64,000 nucleotides of DNA from Atopsyche davidsoni (Eukaryota > Arthropoda > Insecta > Trichoptera > Hydrobiosidae). The notes beneath the pieces were generated by a model that worked only from the letters and a program-made list of their open reading frames with translations, had not been told where the DNA came from and made no database searches. The stretch covers positions 8,123,501 through 8,187,500 of the forward strand of contig JAILWY010000014.1 of assembly GCA_022113835.1 (NCBI GenBank). The letters are read 5' to 3'. Shown one piece after another: positions 26,641 to 39,060 of the stretch. The stretch's first letter is position 1, and every line of letters begins with the position of its first letter. The position numbers and the translations under genes are program-made.

Positions 26641-28240
26641 ATTTTACTCGAGCATTAGTGCGGGTTTTGTATGGAAATTTAATACTTGTGGGCTGAGAGG
26701 TTTGGGACTGTTTCGGCGCTATATTCGCGTATTATAATTTCCTAATTATTTTGCTGAAATAAAAGATTTAAGCGCTTTCATTAAGCCCCTTTCTTTTCAA
26801 TAATTCTATATAATAATATATTCACTACGGGGGGATGTGAAGTTCGTGACTTTAGACAATGAGCGTCAGATTTGTGAATAATAAACTTAATATATTGAAT
26901 GCTTCGGTACACAGGGGGAGTTTTTTTTAAAGTGGCGTATTATTAGAGTATGGAGTACTTACTGGCTTTTCAAAACTAAAACTAAAATATTTAATCTTGG
27001 GTAGCGTTACTACAGTTGATATTTTTTTTATTGATTTTGCAAGTACGTGGACGTTTAATTAGCCCTTCTAACTGCCCGCGGCTCTCACGACGAGAAGCGT
27101 TGATTTAATTCTCACAACTTTCTGACATACATGCCAAGGTCCCTTTGTATCACTTGTATTTTATTATTAAAGTTGAATCCTATTATAAATTGTCAATAGT
27201 CGATTACTTAAAATAAGTAATGTCAAAGTTGAGGTTATTATATCAACATTTTAGTAAATATGTAAATTTATATATTCAAAAAAATATAAATTAAGCGATT
27301 TTGTGAATCATGAATCGTGAGTAACAATACTCAATTCACAATTATGTGGTACCGTATATGTTTAAAAATATTTATACCGATAAAAAAAATATCCGCCTAT
27401 AATAAGATATTTTTAACTAATCTTACCTAATGGAAAAATATATATCCAAGATTTAAAATTAATTGGCAGCATAGGTAATGTTAACAATTTATAATATTTT
27501 TTGGAACTTATAGCTGTCAAGGTTTTAAATAATTCACACATATTTGCATTTTTTAATTAAAAATTTACATCTACCTATGATTATGTTATTTTGTTAATTT
27601 AAATGTAATACCTAATGATTTTCTGAAATACTCAATTAAGTACGGCTGTAGGCAGGCGCGCGGTTCATTCCGACATCCGAACCAAACCGCTCTTGGGTGA
27701 AGGTCTCTCGGATGTTTTCGCTCTATATACCAGAGGTATAATGCCTTAAGCTTATGGATATTCTTGATTCGATGTAAGTTACCGTACTGAATGCAAAATA
27801 TATAGCTTTTTATTTGATTCTAGATTCATTTCCTTAATTTATTTTAAATGCACCGATTCTGATCACATTTAATATTTAATAATTTAAGATTAAAAAATAC
27901 TTACCATTTCTCAATGCGACAGTGCTTTTAACTTTTTTTTGCCAAATATGAAATTTGTGTAAAAGTATTATATAAATTTCTTGGTTGTGTTTGGTAATCT
28001 TCTTAAGAATATTTTTCTGTAAATTGTGATATATTTATAAGCTTTTATTTTACAATCCCTCAATTATAAATCTATGAAATAGTCAATCAACTATAATTTA
28101 CTGCTTATGGACAGCTATTCGTATAAATGTTACATTTTAAATGCAGTATTTGATTTTAATGACAGCATCATGTCAGTCATCCGTCACAACTGATAACTCA
28201 TTTACAGACATGATGTCTGCAATTTACGACAGGAGATACT

Positions 28241-28280
28241 CACAAACACACACACACACACGCACACATACACACACATA
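28241..28280 (+). repeat. AC microsatellite
   Basis: An imperfect CA dinucleotide run of about 20 units, interrupted by single substitutions. Confidence 0.85.
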
Positions 28281-31200
28281 AGCTTGTAAATCTTCAGTTC
28301 CTAACATTTTTATACTTAAAAACCGGACTGCGTATTCTTGTAAAAATCCCATTCACCAATTTAATCTCTGGACTCATAAATCTGTCATCGAGAATCTTTA
28401 AAAAAAAAATTTGGTACCATAACTGTCCATTTCAATTGATCTTTCACAAAATAACTAAAACACTTTACTATTTCTTATTAAAATAAACGCTGGTAATATA
28501 AGTAATGCGTAGCGGATTTTTTAAAGATTATTTTACACAGTAAATATTTTAAATCATTTACAAGGATTTTAAATTTAGTTTCCTGAAGTTAGCATGGAAA
28601 TGAAAATTTCGTTGGCTTATAAATCATCCTATATCGTTTTTCTCATCTAGGTAATTGATCTTTTTACCAAAAGTCAATTACATTACACAACAATGCGCTC
28701 ATTGTATGCATGTGGTTGATTTTCAGTTGTAAGACATTCATGAACTGCCTTATTCATGCTTCATCATTAACCCTTCAGGCCCCGGCGCAGTTCCGATACC
28801 CCGTCGCGTCATTATTTGGAGTTTGCGGAAACAAAAGCGTCTACTAAACCCGAGCTGGTAGACAAAGGGTTGAAAACTCAATTGGTAGGAGTTTCATATC
28901 ATTATCCTCGATTTATTTTGATTTTTATTGTGTGGTATTTTATTTTTTAGGGTTACCATGGGGATGTATAAATTGAGTTAATATAGTCGAATTGAAAGGA
29001 GAATATTACGAGAGGATGACTATATTATTTTAAAAGTCCAACTATGAAAACATGTCTGATTATATTTTTTTAAACTCATTTTTTTATATTAAATACTACC
29101 TAAATGTCAAATAGTGAAATTTATTCATGACAAATAAGTTGTTAATTGTTGATAGATTTATGTATCAACTGAAATTTTTAATGACAGTACTTTCATATAT
29201 CTTTTTCAGATGCCTCTCCTCGGAGGAGGTTAGTGACCATCTCACTAAACAAATCTCTATGTTTGTTTATAGTTTTTTTTTAAAGGATACTAGTGTAATG
29301 GGTTACCGGGTCTTTCTATACCATAGTTTTATATTCGAAGGAAGGGTCTGCGTTTTGCTGCTGCAAAATACCATTATTATACAATCCTGTCCTTACAGGC
29401 ATTAAGATCTGATATTCTTTCTGTAGCAGGCTGCAGAAGTAATAGCAATAGTCCCTCACTTCTACACGGTACTTTTAGAATACATTCCTCTACAATCATT
29501 TCGAGTCCACTACTCCATTACCGATCCTTTACATACGCTCAGGGTACAGTATGCCAGCCATGCACAAGCAACAGAATAGGGAGAGGAGAGAGGTTAGGTT
29601 AGGATGATTAAACAACAACAAAAAAATTGCCTTATAACAAATAATCGCTTTTTTTAAAATTAAATAATTTTATTGAATACTAAAATCCTTACAAAATACC
29701 TTACTTTGTGTTACGGGATGTTACTTTTACGATTTTAGGGTAGCTTGTTGGGTGCAAGGAGTTTTGCAAAAAATATTGTTGCTTGAATGATTTTAGTCTG
29801 TGCTACTTTTTAAATATATTAAGTACCTATAAACAAGATTACCGCACATATAAACAACTGTACAAAATATATAATAGTAGATAAAATATTCTTGTCACCA
29901 ATATAATTTGCTATTTGTCAGGAAAGGGATATAAACAATGTATCATTGCTATGTGAAATATAGTGAGTTGTCTTTGGAAGTGAGTTTAGGGATATCCAAT
30001 AATTATTTAAAACTATATGTTACTAAAAATGTATTTCATTTTTTTTTTAAATTGTGGATAAAACTACATTTCCACCTGCATGATGTTATCGCGCCCGTTA
30101 TACTATGAACTTCACATTTTGATCATAATAAATGAAGATAAACAAGAAAATTTCAGAATTTGTACAGAAATGTCTTTAGTGTGCATTAGTTTATTGAAAA
30201 AGAATAGTGCATTGAGTATAAAAAGCAAACCCATCATTTTGACGACAGTTGTTTGTAAGTAAACTGTGTTTATATATGTTTTTGAACTGTTTATTTTATA
30301 CTTCATTTCATAGTTAAAATACCACAATCAATAAATATCAAATTTAATTCTGAGTCCTGTAAAAAATATCAAATATATACGCCCCAGTAAAATAATACAT
30401 TTTGATTCGGATAAATGTTTCTTTTTATTTAAGTTATTTATAAAAGTATATATGTAATACTCGAAATATAACACAAGAGTAGTAGCCCTGGCTTTCAGAT
30501 GTAGTTTTGTATTACCCGCGTATCTCTTTAATTACATGAGACAATATTTTATCCAAGACTGATATCGATCGCTCGATTCAGATAATAACTTGCATTATGT
30601 CACGCATGCAACTCGGCGAGGCTTAGATTCGCAATGAAACCGCTGGAGGCATGAATATAATTATATCGACAGGATATAATATGAAATATCACCACTTATT
30701 ATTATGCACGGCTACTTGATCTTACAACTTATTCCGAGAATTATTAGTTTTGTAAATGTAGCACAAGAATGATATCTTCTGTCCGGTTTTATATAAAAAT
30801 AACAACGGAGATTAAGTAATTCGTTTTTATTTGATGTAATTATTTTTGCCTTTTTGTAAGCATGAATTATTACAAATGTTTGATCACAGTAGATCTCCTA
30901 ACCTAATTAAATTTTATGACTATTTTATTCGTTATTCGCTAGCTTATTCGTCGTTGTAGTCTTGGAACTATCACGTTGCTAATGATTTCATCTATAAACA
31001 CATCGTATTAAACTCTTCTAATGCATCATCATCTAGGTTTTATAAAGTGTACTTCCAAAACTAACCAATTGATTAATGTATTAACTCCACAACTCTTCGG
31101 AAGTCTTTTGGTGTATTGACTGTAATGACATGGAAGCTCCATGCGTTTTTTTTCTTCATATTTTTCATAATGCTAAATTATGTCTGATTATAAGATCTTA

Positions 31201-31742
31201 CATGTGAAGCCGGGCTTATGAGATTTTAAAGAAATATGTTATTTCGGAACTCATTATGCAATCTGTTCACGTATCTACATACCACTTAAACGTCTTTCAA
31301 CAGTTGGCGAATTGTTCAAAGGAAAAGTAATTTTGATATAATCTAACATAAACACAATCATTTGTTGGCAAAAAAGATATTAAAAGTTAAAATATTCTTA
31401 TGAAAATTAACATGGTAATTCACTGTGGGTTATCTGATAAAATTAGCTTTAATCATAATCTTACATGTTCATAAAGCGGTGTCTTGATTTGTGTTTCTTT
31501 ATTTTTTCATCCATGCAGCAGCTCTTAGCGTGCAATGCTACATAAAGTTCATAAAATAGTGATTTAAATATTCATAATGATGGCGAAAATCCATACCCTT
31601 AATACAATTTAAATAACATAATATGGAGTAAACAAAACGGTATGTATGCAAACAATTCATATTTAGATAGCTTAGATGTCACTCATGGATATTTTACATT
31701 TTTTTCAATTAAATTTCTTGCGTAAATAAAATTGCATACCCT

Positions 31743-31782
31743 AATATAATCACTATAACCCTTATATAATCACTATAATCTG
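31743..31782 (+). repeat. two tandem 20-base units
   Basis: The unit containing tataatcactataa is present twice in tandem with few differences. Confidence 0.65.
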
Positions 31783-32127
31783 AAGAGACCATTTTCAGAT
31801 CATAATTTTTTTAATAGAGATTTTTAGAGTCGTTTAGGTTCTGTTTTTTATATAGCCAAATCTTTTGTTTATAAAACATTACAATAATCCTAAAATAAGC
31901 ACACATCTTTACTTCAAAAATGTACTGTAAAATATAACATCACCAAAATAAAATGGTTTGTCAATAACGAATCCATCACACAAGTAAAAATATTTTGCTG
32001 TATTAAAAAAAACCAATATAAAAAGTCGTTTGATTTTGTGAAAAATTTATACTATAGCAAATTTTGTTTGTGGCTTGAGTTTTCCGATGAAGTGTGATGT
32101 ATAAAAGTTTTTTATATTTTATTTCAG

Positions 32128-32231
32128 ACGAATCGGGATGCGAGGCTGACATGGCGGAGGGTGGTGGCGCGGGGGGCGCGGGGGGCGCCGGGGGCACCTC
32201 CCTCCACAGAGACGAGCTGGCAATAGCTGAG
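32128..32231 (+). CDS. exon B of the unidentified spliced gene
   Basis: A strong acceptor (ttttatatttatttcag type, AG at 32126-32127) and a consensus donor (GCTGAG|gtgagt, GT at 32232-32233) bracket 104 bases. Joined to exon A the frame reads DESGCEAD, then MAEGGGAGGAGGAGG, then TSLHRDELAIAE, ending on a codon boundary (phase 0). Codons end mostly in G or C. An ATG at 32149 (gctgacATGgcg, purine at -3 and G at +4) lies in this frame and is the first usable start if exon A is untranslated. An out-of-frame ATG at 32138 is followed by TGA after three codons. The Gly/Ala tract is encoded by near-repeats of GCGGGGGGC and is prone to slippage. CTCCACAGAGAC, encoding LHRD, is shared exactly with exon A. 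No domain is recognised. The next exon must be phase 0. Confidence 0.65.
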
Positions 32232-34531
32232 GTGAGTTCTTTCATCCCTTACTTACAAAGAAAGCCAATTTTCACTAAGAGATCCTCTTGGTAACAACAA
32301 GCTTTTTCAAAATCAGGAAACAATACCATGATATGAAAGCTATTATAATCATTATATGTTTTCAATACGTACAAGATGATTTAAGAGATGTTGATTATTT
32401 GACTCGCGAACTGGGTACTAGGGCGATCCAATACTTTTTTTTGTATTTGAACATATTACACCCCGTTAATCAAATTTAAAACGCTTTAAATTCCACATTC
32501 AACTACAAAAACTTATTTTAAAAGGTTTTTAAAATTAGTATTTTATCTGGTTGTGGCAGATTCGGTTTTTAGAGAATGAAATAAATCACAAATCTGAAAT
32601 CGAACATTGTCGGTATTTAATATATTGAAAATTTAGTCTCAACATTAATGGTATACAATGGTAACTAAAAAAATATCAACAGATATATTCATAACTTTTT
32701 CTTCTTATAATGATTTTTTCCGTTGAGATAAACTTTCTATTTTTTTGAATATTGTTTGTTTTTATTATTACGGCGGTTTTCTTAAATTATATTTTTAAGT
32801 ATATTTCTTTTCAAACAGGCATTACGATATTTACGCACAACAGCAATTTTTTTAAAAATTTTAATAAAAATAATATGAGTGTTACAAACAAAAAAAATAA
32901 TCAGATATATTATTTATGTATTTGATTTGTTAAAGTTTATTAACTCACTAGCGCCGTCTTTATGTAAAAATCAATTTATTACTAGATTATACATTCGTTC
33001 AATGTAATTGATTTGTACCGAGCTTCTTCATGCATTTTTTTACATACATTTGCTGGACATAGCTGCCAATTGGATCCTTTAGTACTGAATACAGAAGCCA
33101 CGGCCATAACGATATGGCGGTTTTTTGCACAGTTTCAAATGCTCCAGTATTTATTTTAATGGAGGTTAAAATTATTTCTAAATGGACTCAAAGTTTAATG
33201 AACTGAAAAAACTCTTGTGGATAATTTAATTAATTCCGATCGGGTATTACTTCTTTTATACAATATATAAGAAGTAGTTACAAAACCTAATTACACAATG
33301 AATATAAAAGATTTCGGAGAATAGCTTAAAAATAAATCCTTCGAATACACGTATTTATGTGGGATGATACTGTTCATAAATATAAATATAATTGTACACT
33401 TCTCGATTGAATTTTTTCTTTCGAAGCGAGTTGACTAAAATTTTGCTCGTTCTTCCAATATATTATTTTAAATTAAATAAATAATAGTTTGAACAGCAAT
33501 AAAGTCAACCGTCAAAATTTTAAAATACATTTTAGCAGAGTAATAAATTAGTCTGCTTCATTATTTAACTTTATTTATTTTATGTTTAAGCAGTAATTAT
33601 GTATTCAGTTTTACTTTAGCACTATAATTCCGCCTCGACATGCAATAAATACGCCGTAGAAGCCCGGCTGAATATCGCAGAGTGATAAATAGACGCATGC
33701 GAAAATAATAAACGCCTCAATCTGAAATGTGTTTCATTACAGCGATTCCCAGTCGGCTCATCATTGGCTGATAAATATTCCTTCGCGGCCGCAATTATAT
33801 TAAATTTAATAACTTATACCGTCTCCTGAGCGTGAAATCGAAAAGACAAAAAAACCGAACAACGAATCGAAGCCGGCTACTTGTGCATCTCGCCCACCGC
33901 CCGGCCGCGGCTTATTTGGGCCTCTATCACGAAAATTTTCGAAATCACGTAATTAAGTTGTAATTGTAGTGCTTTTTATGTAATGCCATGTATTACAAAA
34001 GTGATTTATTATTAATAACTAGAGGGTATAATTTATGAATCTTAATTATATCCAACGATCGGATCCATAATTTGTAATCAGTTTCGTTTGACGATTCTCT
34101 TAATTTCGGGTTTCGAGAAGGAAAAAATAAATCAGACTGGCTACTATAAAGAGCGACTCGCCGCATTATCATAATAGGACGCGGCCGGTCCCGGCGGCGG
34201 CCGTCCTGTTGGTTTTGTTTTTTCAAGCCGGCCGGGTGTAATTTATACGGAAATCGAGAAATGCTTTACTTACATAATTCCCGAATTTACAATTTGATGA
34301 ATACTAATTACCAGCGTTCCCGGAGATTACTGCATTCCGAGATGTATTTCCCTTATTTTTGACTGTCAAAATAAATTACCCCCGAACAATCAACAGCGCG
34401 CCGGTAATTTTTGATAAATTATTTATGCATTTTAAATAATAAATTTAGTGTGAATTATTATTAACTATGTCTTATTTTTTGGATTGGACGTCAATCAGAT
34501 GCGTATTCATTACCCATTACGGGTTTATTAT
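32232..34531. other. noncoding DNA after exon B (intron)
   Basis: No supportable exon. Mostly AT-rich. A GC-richer block at about 33640-33930 contains forkhead- and GATA-like words (aataaacgcc, tggctgataaata) and no splice signals, so it could be a regulatory element. A second GC-rich patch lies at 34140-34240. Confidence 0.6.
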
Positions 34532-34832
34532 ATTATTACTAATATGATTAGGCACATTAGTTCATATATAGAAGATGATTTCAAAGAAACTCTCAGAAAA
34601 ATATCATCGTGATTTGTGTGGGATTTGAACCCACATCCTTTGGCCACATACTAACCCTTGTACTAACGAATCACTTCCGTTTATCGAGAATTTTTAACAA
34701 TCATACTCTACATATGAACCAATGTGCCCAGGCCAACAAATCCCACACAAATCACGATGATATTTTTCTGAGAGTTTCTTTGAAATCATCTTCTATATAT
34801 GAACTAATGTGCCTAATCATATTAGTAATAAT
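34532..34832. repeat. perfect 96-base inverted repeat made of SINE sequence
   Basis: Bases 34532-34627 and 34737-34832 are exact reverse complements over 96 bases by direct comparison, separated by a 109-base spacer. Read on the minus strand, the left arm plus spacer is a tRNA-type head followed by a body. The B box GTTCAAATC (plus-strand 34622-34630) sits in a clean T arm, TGTGGG-TTCAAAT-CCCACA. The right arm is the same body on the plus strand, starting inside the B box with no tRNA head. The spacer also holds a diverged copy of part of the arm (about 34705-34730, acatatgaaccaatgtgccc). Target-site duplications cannot be placed in the AT-rich flanks. Confidence 0.85.
34627..34690 (-). repeat. 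tRNA-type head of the minus-strand SINE
   Basis: The minus strand reads gttagtacaagggttagtat, then gtggccaaaggatgtgg, then the B box. The T arm is well formed and the A-box region is degenerate. It is a tRNA-derived retroposon head, not a functional tRNA gene. Confidence 0.5.
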
Positions 34833-35502
34833 TATTAAGTAATTATTACATAATTAAATTCATAGTGCAGTTTTATTACTGTAAGCACTGTAGGCATCAA
34901 TTGAAATAAAATATCATATTTTATACGAAGTGATAGATTCAATATATTCACTTGTTTTAATCGATTCTACTTGTTGGACGGTTTCATAGTTTCAAGTCTC
35001 AAGTTTCCCAAGTGCACTGTTAAAACACGAAGCTTGGGCCGTGTAGAGCTGGCGTCACACAGAAGTCCCCGGCGTGTGTCCGTGTGTGTGTACAAGAGCA
35101 GAGCCGGTTTTAATAAGCAGAGCTACCCTCTTACCCCGCCGTCCCGCCTGCAGGCAGATTATGATTCATTTTGGGCATTAATCAATGCCGCCCCTCGCCG
35201 GGCGCCCGCCTCCCGCCACCTCGGCCGGCCCCGGCCAGATCTGTCAAGGGAGAACCACGACGCCTATTTTTACAAGGCGGCAGGCTTTGTGTCAAGTAAA
35301 CAACTCGTGTAATCACCGGCTCTGAGGTGATGACGTGTTGGATAATTATTTGCGCAAGTATGGGAATATCGCGTTAGTCAACACCACGGGAATTGTGAAT
35401 GTTAATTGTGTTCGTGATTTTTAGATAAAAGCCGAATACGTTTATTAAAAACAAGCGTTTGTAAATATGCAATTCAGATTAAATTAAATTTGCCTTGCTT
35501 CT

Positions 35503-35600
35503 TAATACAGTGGCTGGCGGTTTTTAACTGAGAGTTCACAGGTTCGCTCCCTGTCCTGACAGGTGCCTCTCATATTGGCAATTTTTGTTGACGTCTCATG
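35503..35600 (+). repeat. tRNA-derived SINE-like fragment
   Basis: A perfect T arm, ACAGG-TTCGCTC-CCTGT, lies at 35538-35554, preceded by agtggctggcggttttt, which resembles an A-box region. There is no acceptor stem or anticodon arm of tRNA quality, so it is called a SINE head or tRNA relic. Confidence 0.45.
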
Positions 35601-38600
35601 ATTCACCGTTATTAAAAATAGCAACGAGCTGGCAGCATCTTAGCATATATTTAAAAAAATATATATTTGATGTGCAATAGATAAAATGAGAATAAACGAT
35701 CTCTATAAGAAAGTGATTATATGTATGTTGGATAATTTTCTTAATTTATCGGGCTTTCATATATGTACTTTTATAAAAAGTGTTATATTTATATATAGAG
35801 AGTTCAAGAGCGACATTTTGGCGATTTATTTGGTGGAAGTTTTTTTGGTTTTTCTTAGTATTTAATAAAACAATCAATTGTAAAATATTTGGTTTGAAAT
35901 AATCTTATCTTGCTTAGTGATTTTATATTTGTTTATCAAGTTTTACTTGAGTTAGTTTAGTTATTCAAATAATTTTATCGACAGAATTTACTTCCCATAA
36001 GACACAAAACCTAATACAGTACGGAACATAGCTGTGCTGACCGGAAGGGGATGTTTATACCGCAGTAGCCTGTATAGAGCCTTATGTAATCTACCATCGT
36101 TGGGGCCTGAGAGGCCTGCGAGGGTCGATTTTAGAGGTAATTGATTAGTAGCCTGAATTATAATTTTGATGAAATACAATGTTATAGATTAGACAGCTAC
36201 GTGGTTAGATGTGTAGCATTATGAGAGATTTTAGGTTCATGTCAGGTTACGTGAATTGGCCATTAGGCATTAATACCACAAAGGGAACAATATATTTATA
36301 CACATTAATAATTAATACTTAAATCAACAATAATTTTCTTAGACTTTTTATACATCCGCATTTTTCATTTATGCAAGTATATGATACAAAAGTTGTGTAT
36401 ACGATATTAAGGTAATAGATTCATAATGAAATGACGAAAAAACTATCGAAATGTTTTATGTGACATTTAAATAATTTATTATGTTATAGCTATGTAAAAT
36501 TTACTTTATTACGATAGTATGTTGATATATTTGAATAATATTATTTTTAATTAAAATTGTAAAAATAATTTACACTTGCACAAATTTAAATTATTTTACT
36601 ATGTCTATGAATATAATATGATTTTAAGGCAAAATAGGCACTAGAAAGATGTAATGCGGCATCGGCAGGTAAAAATGTTAAATATATTCAAGGAACTTGG
36701 TGGGAATCAAATAAAAGAAAAAAAAGAATTTGGTCCAATAGATGAAATATTTGAAAATCACTAAAGCCGTATCTACATGTACATATAGAAATACCTCCCT
36801 CGGAACAACAGCCCCGGCCGTACCTCCCTTGCCGGCTACCCTGAAATTTTCAGTGCAGCCTGACAAGATGAAATAGGGGGTGGTTTACAGAGACTGATGT
36901 GCTGTCCGGCAGCCCCAGCAAAACTACCCCTACAGCGGTAAGACTGGGGGAGTATTTCAAACTTCTCTTTCAAAAGCTTTTTTCTGACTATGAAATTGTG
37001 TTAGTGGGTTGATAGGCTTGAAGCGGAAAACTTTAGTCGATATAATCTGACAATTATTTTTTGAACTTTATCAGTTTTTTATAATATTTCCTTTTTTTAT
37101 AATTAAAATAGGTTATTTAACCTAGAACAGACATGTTATGATTATTAAATGAAAATAACTTGAGCCATGTCAGTGGTTTATAATATCTAACATTTAAAAT
37201 AAATGTGAATGTGCTGTTGTTATACGGATAGATGAACATATTCCAAAAAAGGGGTTTTTATAATAAAACCATAAATTATAAAAAAATAAAATATCAAAAT
37301 TAGCTCCCGGGCCGCGCTTGCGCTCCCCTGATACCAAACTTTGCATTGATTAACCAGGGGTCGAAGGTCTTGAGATTCGGCGTATATTTCCTTCCTGGGT
37401 GCGAATTAAAAATGATAAATGTACACATAATTCATTTTTAATTGGGGTATCTAATGGTTATGTACGGGTATTGTTATATCAAATTAAGGCATCAACGGTT
37501 TCGGAGTCATACCTGCGCCTGTGATAAACAAAATATCGTTTCTTCATAAATATGAGCGTATTCAAAAAGCATTCTTGATTATGTTGTGTGTAATTAAAAA
37601 TATTTATTATACGTCGGCAACTAGCAATTCAATGAACTTCAATTTTACATTCAAAATTATTTAAAATTTATGTAAAGGCGACCATTTCACTTGATAATAG
37701 CTTTAGGAAAAGAGAAGTATCAATAAAATATTATGTATTTATTTAAAATAAAAAAAAATTAAGTTTGCTTTCCATGCTTAGAAGTGAGAGAACGTTTTTT
37801 TATATACAAGTTTAATCAATTTTATGTTAATAAATGTATGTATATCATAAAACCTATTTTTTATAAATTTCAAATTAAACTGAACAGATCGAATTTCTAT
37901 GCCATTGCTGAAAATTCCAAATGAAAATCCAATAAAAAGTGTTCATTTGGAATGTATAAATCGGCTATATATTTTTTTTAAAACTTAATGAAATAAAATT
38001 TCTCTTTAATATATAAATTATTTTAAATAATTTTAATCGGATTGAGAAATATATTTTTTGCTGTCGAAGCCCCATTTTAGTCGATAAATCATTCCGCACA
38101 GGATGTATAATTTTCATTTGTTGCAAATATTTCGCTAAGGAAAAGCGCAAAAAAAAAGTCTCTTCCACTCGATCACACGCGGACGAAATTTGAATTTTAA
38201 AATATTTCTATCGACGCAAACACAAATATCTTTCATATTTATACACACGCGCTTTTGTGTCTCCTCCCCGCCACTGTCGGATTTGTATGCAAAAATATTT
38301 TTTGTAGGCGTTTTTTATTAATTAAAAATGTAGATGGAAGGATGGCGACCGCCAGTGGCGCGGGATGGGAAACTTGCTATCAATATTAATTATTCGTTTT
38401 AATCGAATTTTCATACACACTTGTACACAAAAAGAGTTATTATTTTTATTAATTTTACTTTGTTGAAATATTGATACAAATATTTTTTTTTTTATATATG
38501 TATTAAATTCGATCATTGTCTGATGTAGAAAGTACCACCGTACAATTTTGAGCTTCACCAAAACTACCGGAATGAAACAACAGCAAGCAGCGTGCAAGCC

Positions 38601-38629
38601 AGCTTCAATCAATGCGAATTGAACCTAAA

Positions 38630-39060
38630 AAAAAAAAAAGGGGGGTGAAAAAAAGCACTTGCCACCCCGCGGGCGAGCCTCCCCCTGTCGGGCGGCTATT
38701 TTTCGCGGAAATAATGGAAAAAATTTCGAAACACAAAATAAAAACGCCGCAAATGAATGCGACTTATCAGTGTTGTTCCCTTTATTGTGTGCGCCTGGCG
38801 GTGTTGGTGAGCTGCAGCCGCGCGCGTGGTGGAATGCTTTAATGAACTCATCTTTTTGCGTAAACGGCCCGCTTTTTTCACAGCCAATCGCTGCGTTTGT
38901 CTTTGGAGAGGTGCATTTGGTTTTTCGAGCGTGCGTGGGTGGCGGCCACTTCTATCGATTCGTAGGAATCCAATCACTGCAGCGCGGAAAACACTCGAAA
39001 CGAAATGTGAATCCGGCGTAATGTACAACCCGTGCGCGCAATCTCGAAGTCGAGGCATAA
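38630..39060. promoter_or_regulatory. GC-rich block, candidate cis-regulatory element
   Basis: About 430 bases of GC-rich single-copy sequence with overlapping open frames on both strands, none with splice or codon-bias support. The piece ttcgcggaaataatggaaa (38702 on) resembles ttcgctgaaataatgggaac near 50786, another GC-rich block, so the two may share a motif. Confidence 0.3.

Larger units (their letters stand above)
16281..32127. other. second part of the 28.1 kb intron between exons A and B
   Basis: No supportable exon on either strand. It contains repeat R copies (22858-22995, 24800-24860), GC-rich blocks near 20340-20500, 22540-22720, 25060-25340 and 26155-26640, an AC microsatellite (28241-28280) and a local tandem repeat (31743-31782). 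The stretch 29215-29600 is less AT-rich and looks like degraded mobile DNA, but I cannot assign it. The intron ends in a strong pyrimidine tract and cag at 32125-32127. Confidence 0.65.

Noticed and set aside
29591..29603. TTAGG-type repeat resembling the insect telomere (also at 59601-59613)
   Set aside because: There are only about two and a half units at each site, far too short for telomeric or interstitial telomere arrays.
35988..36179. 63-residue minus-strand frame with a transposon-like look
   Set aside because: There are no diagnostic motifs, and neither ends nor a longer degraded frame can be found around it.
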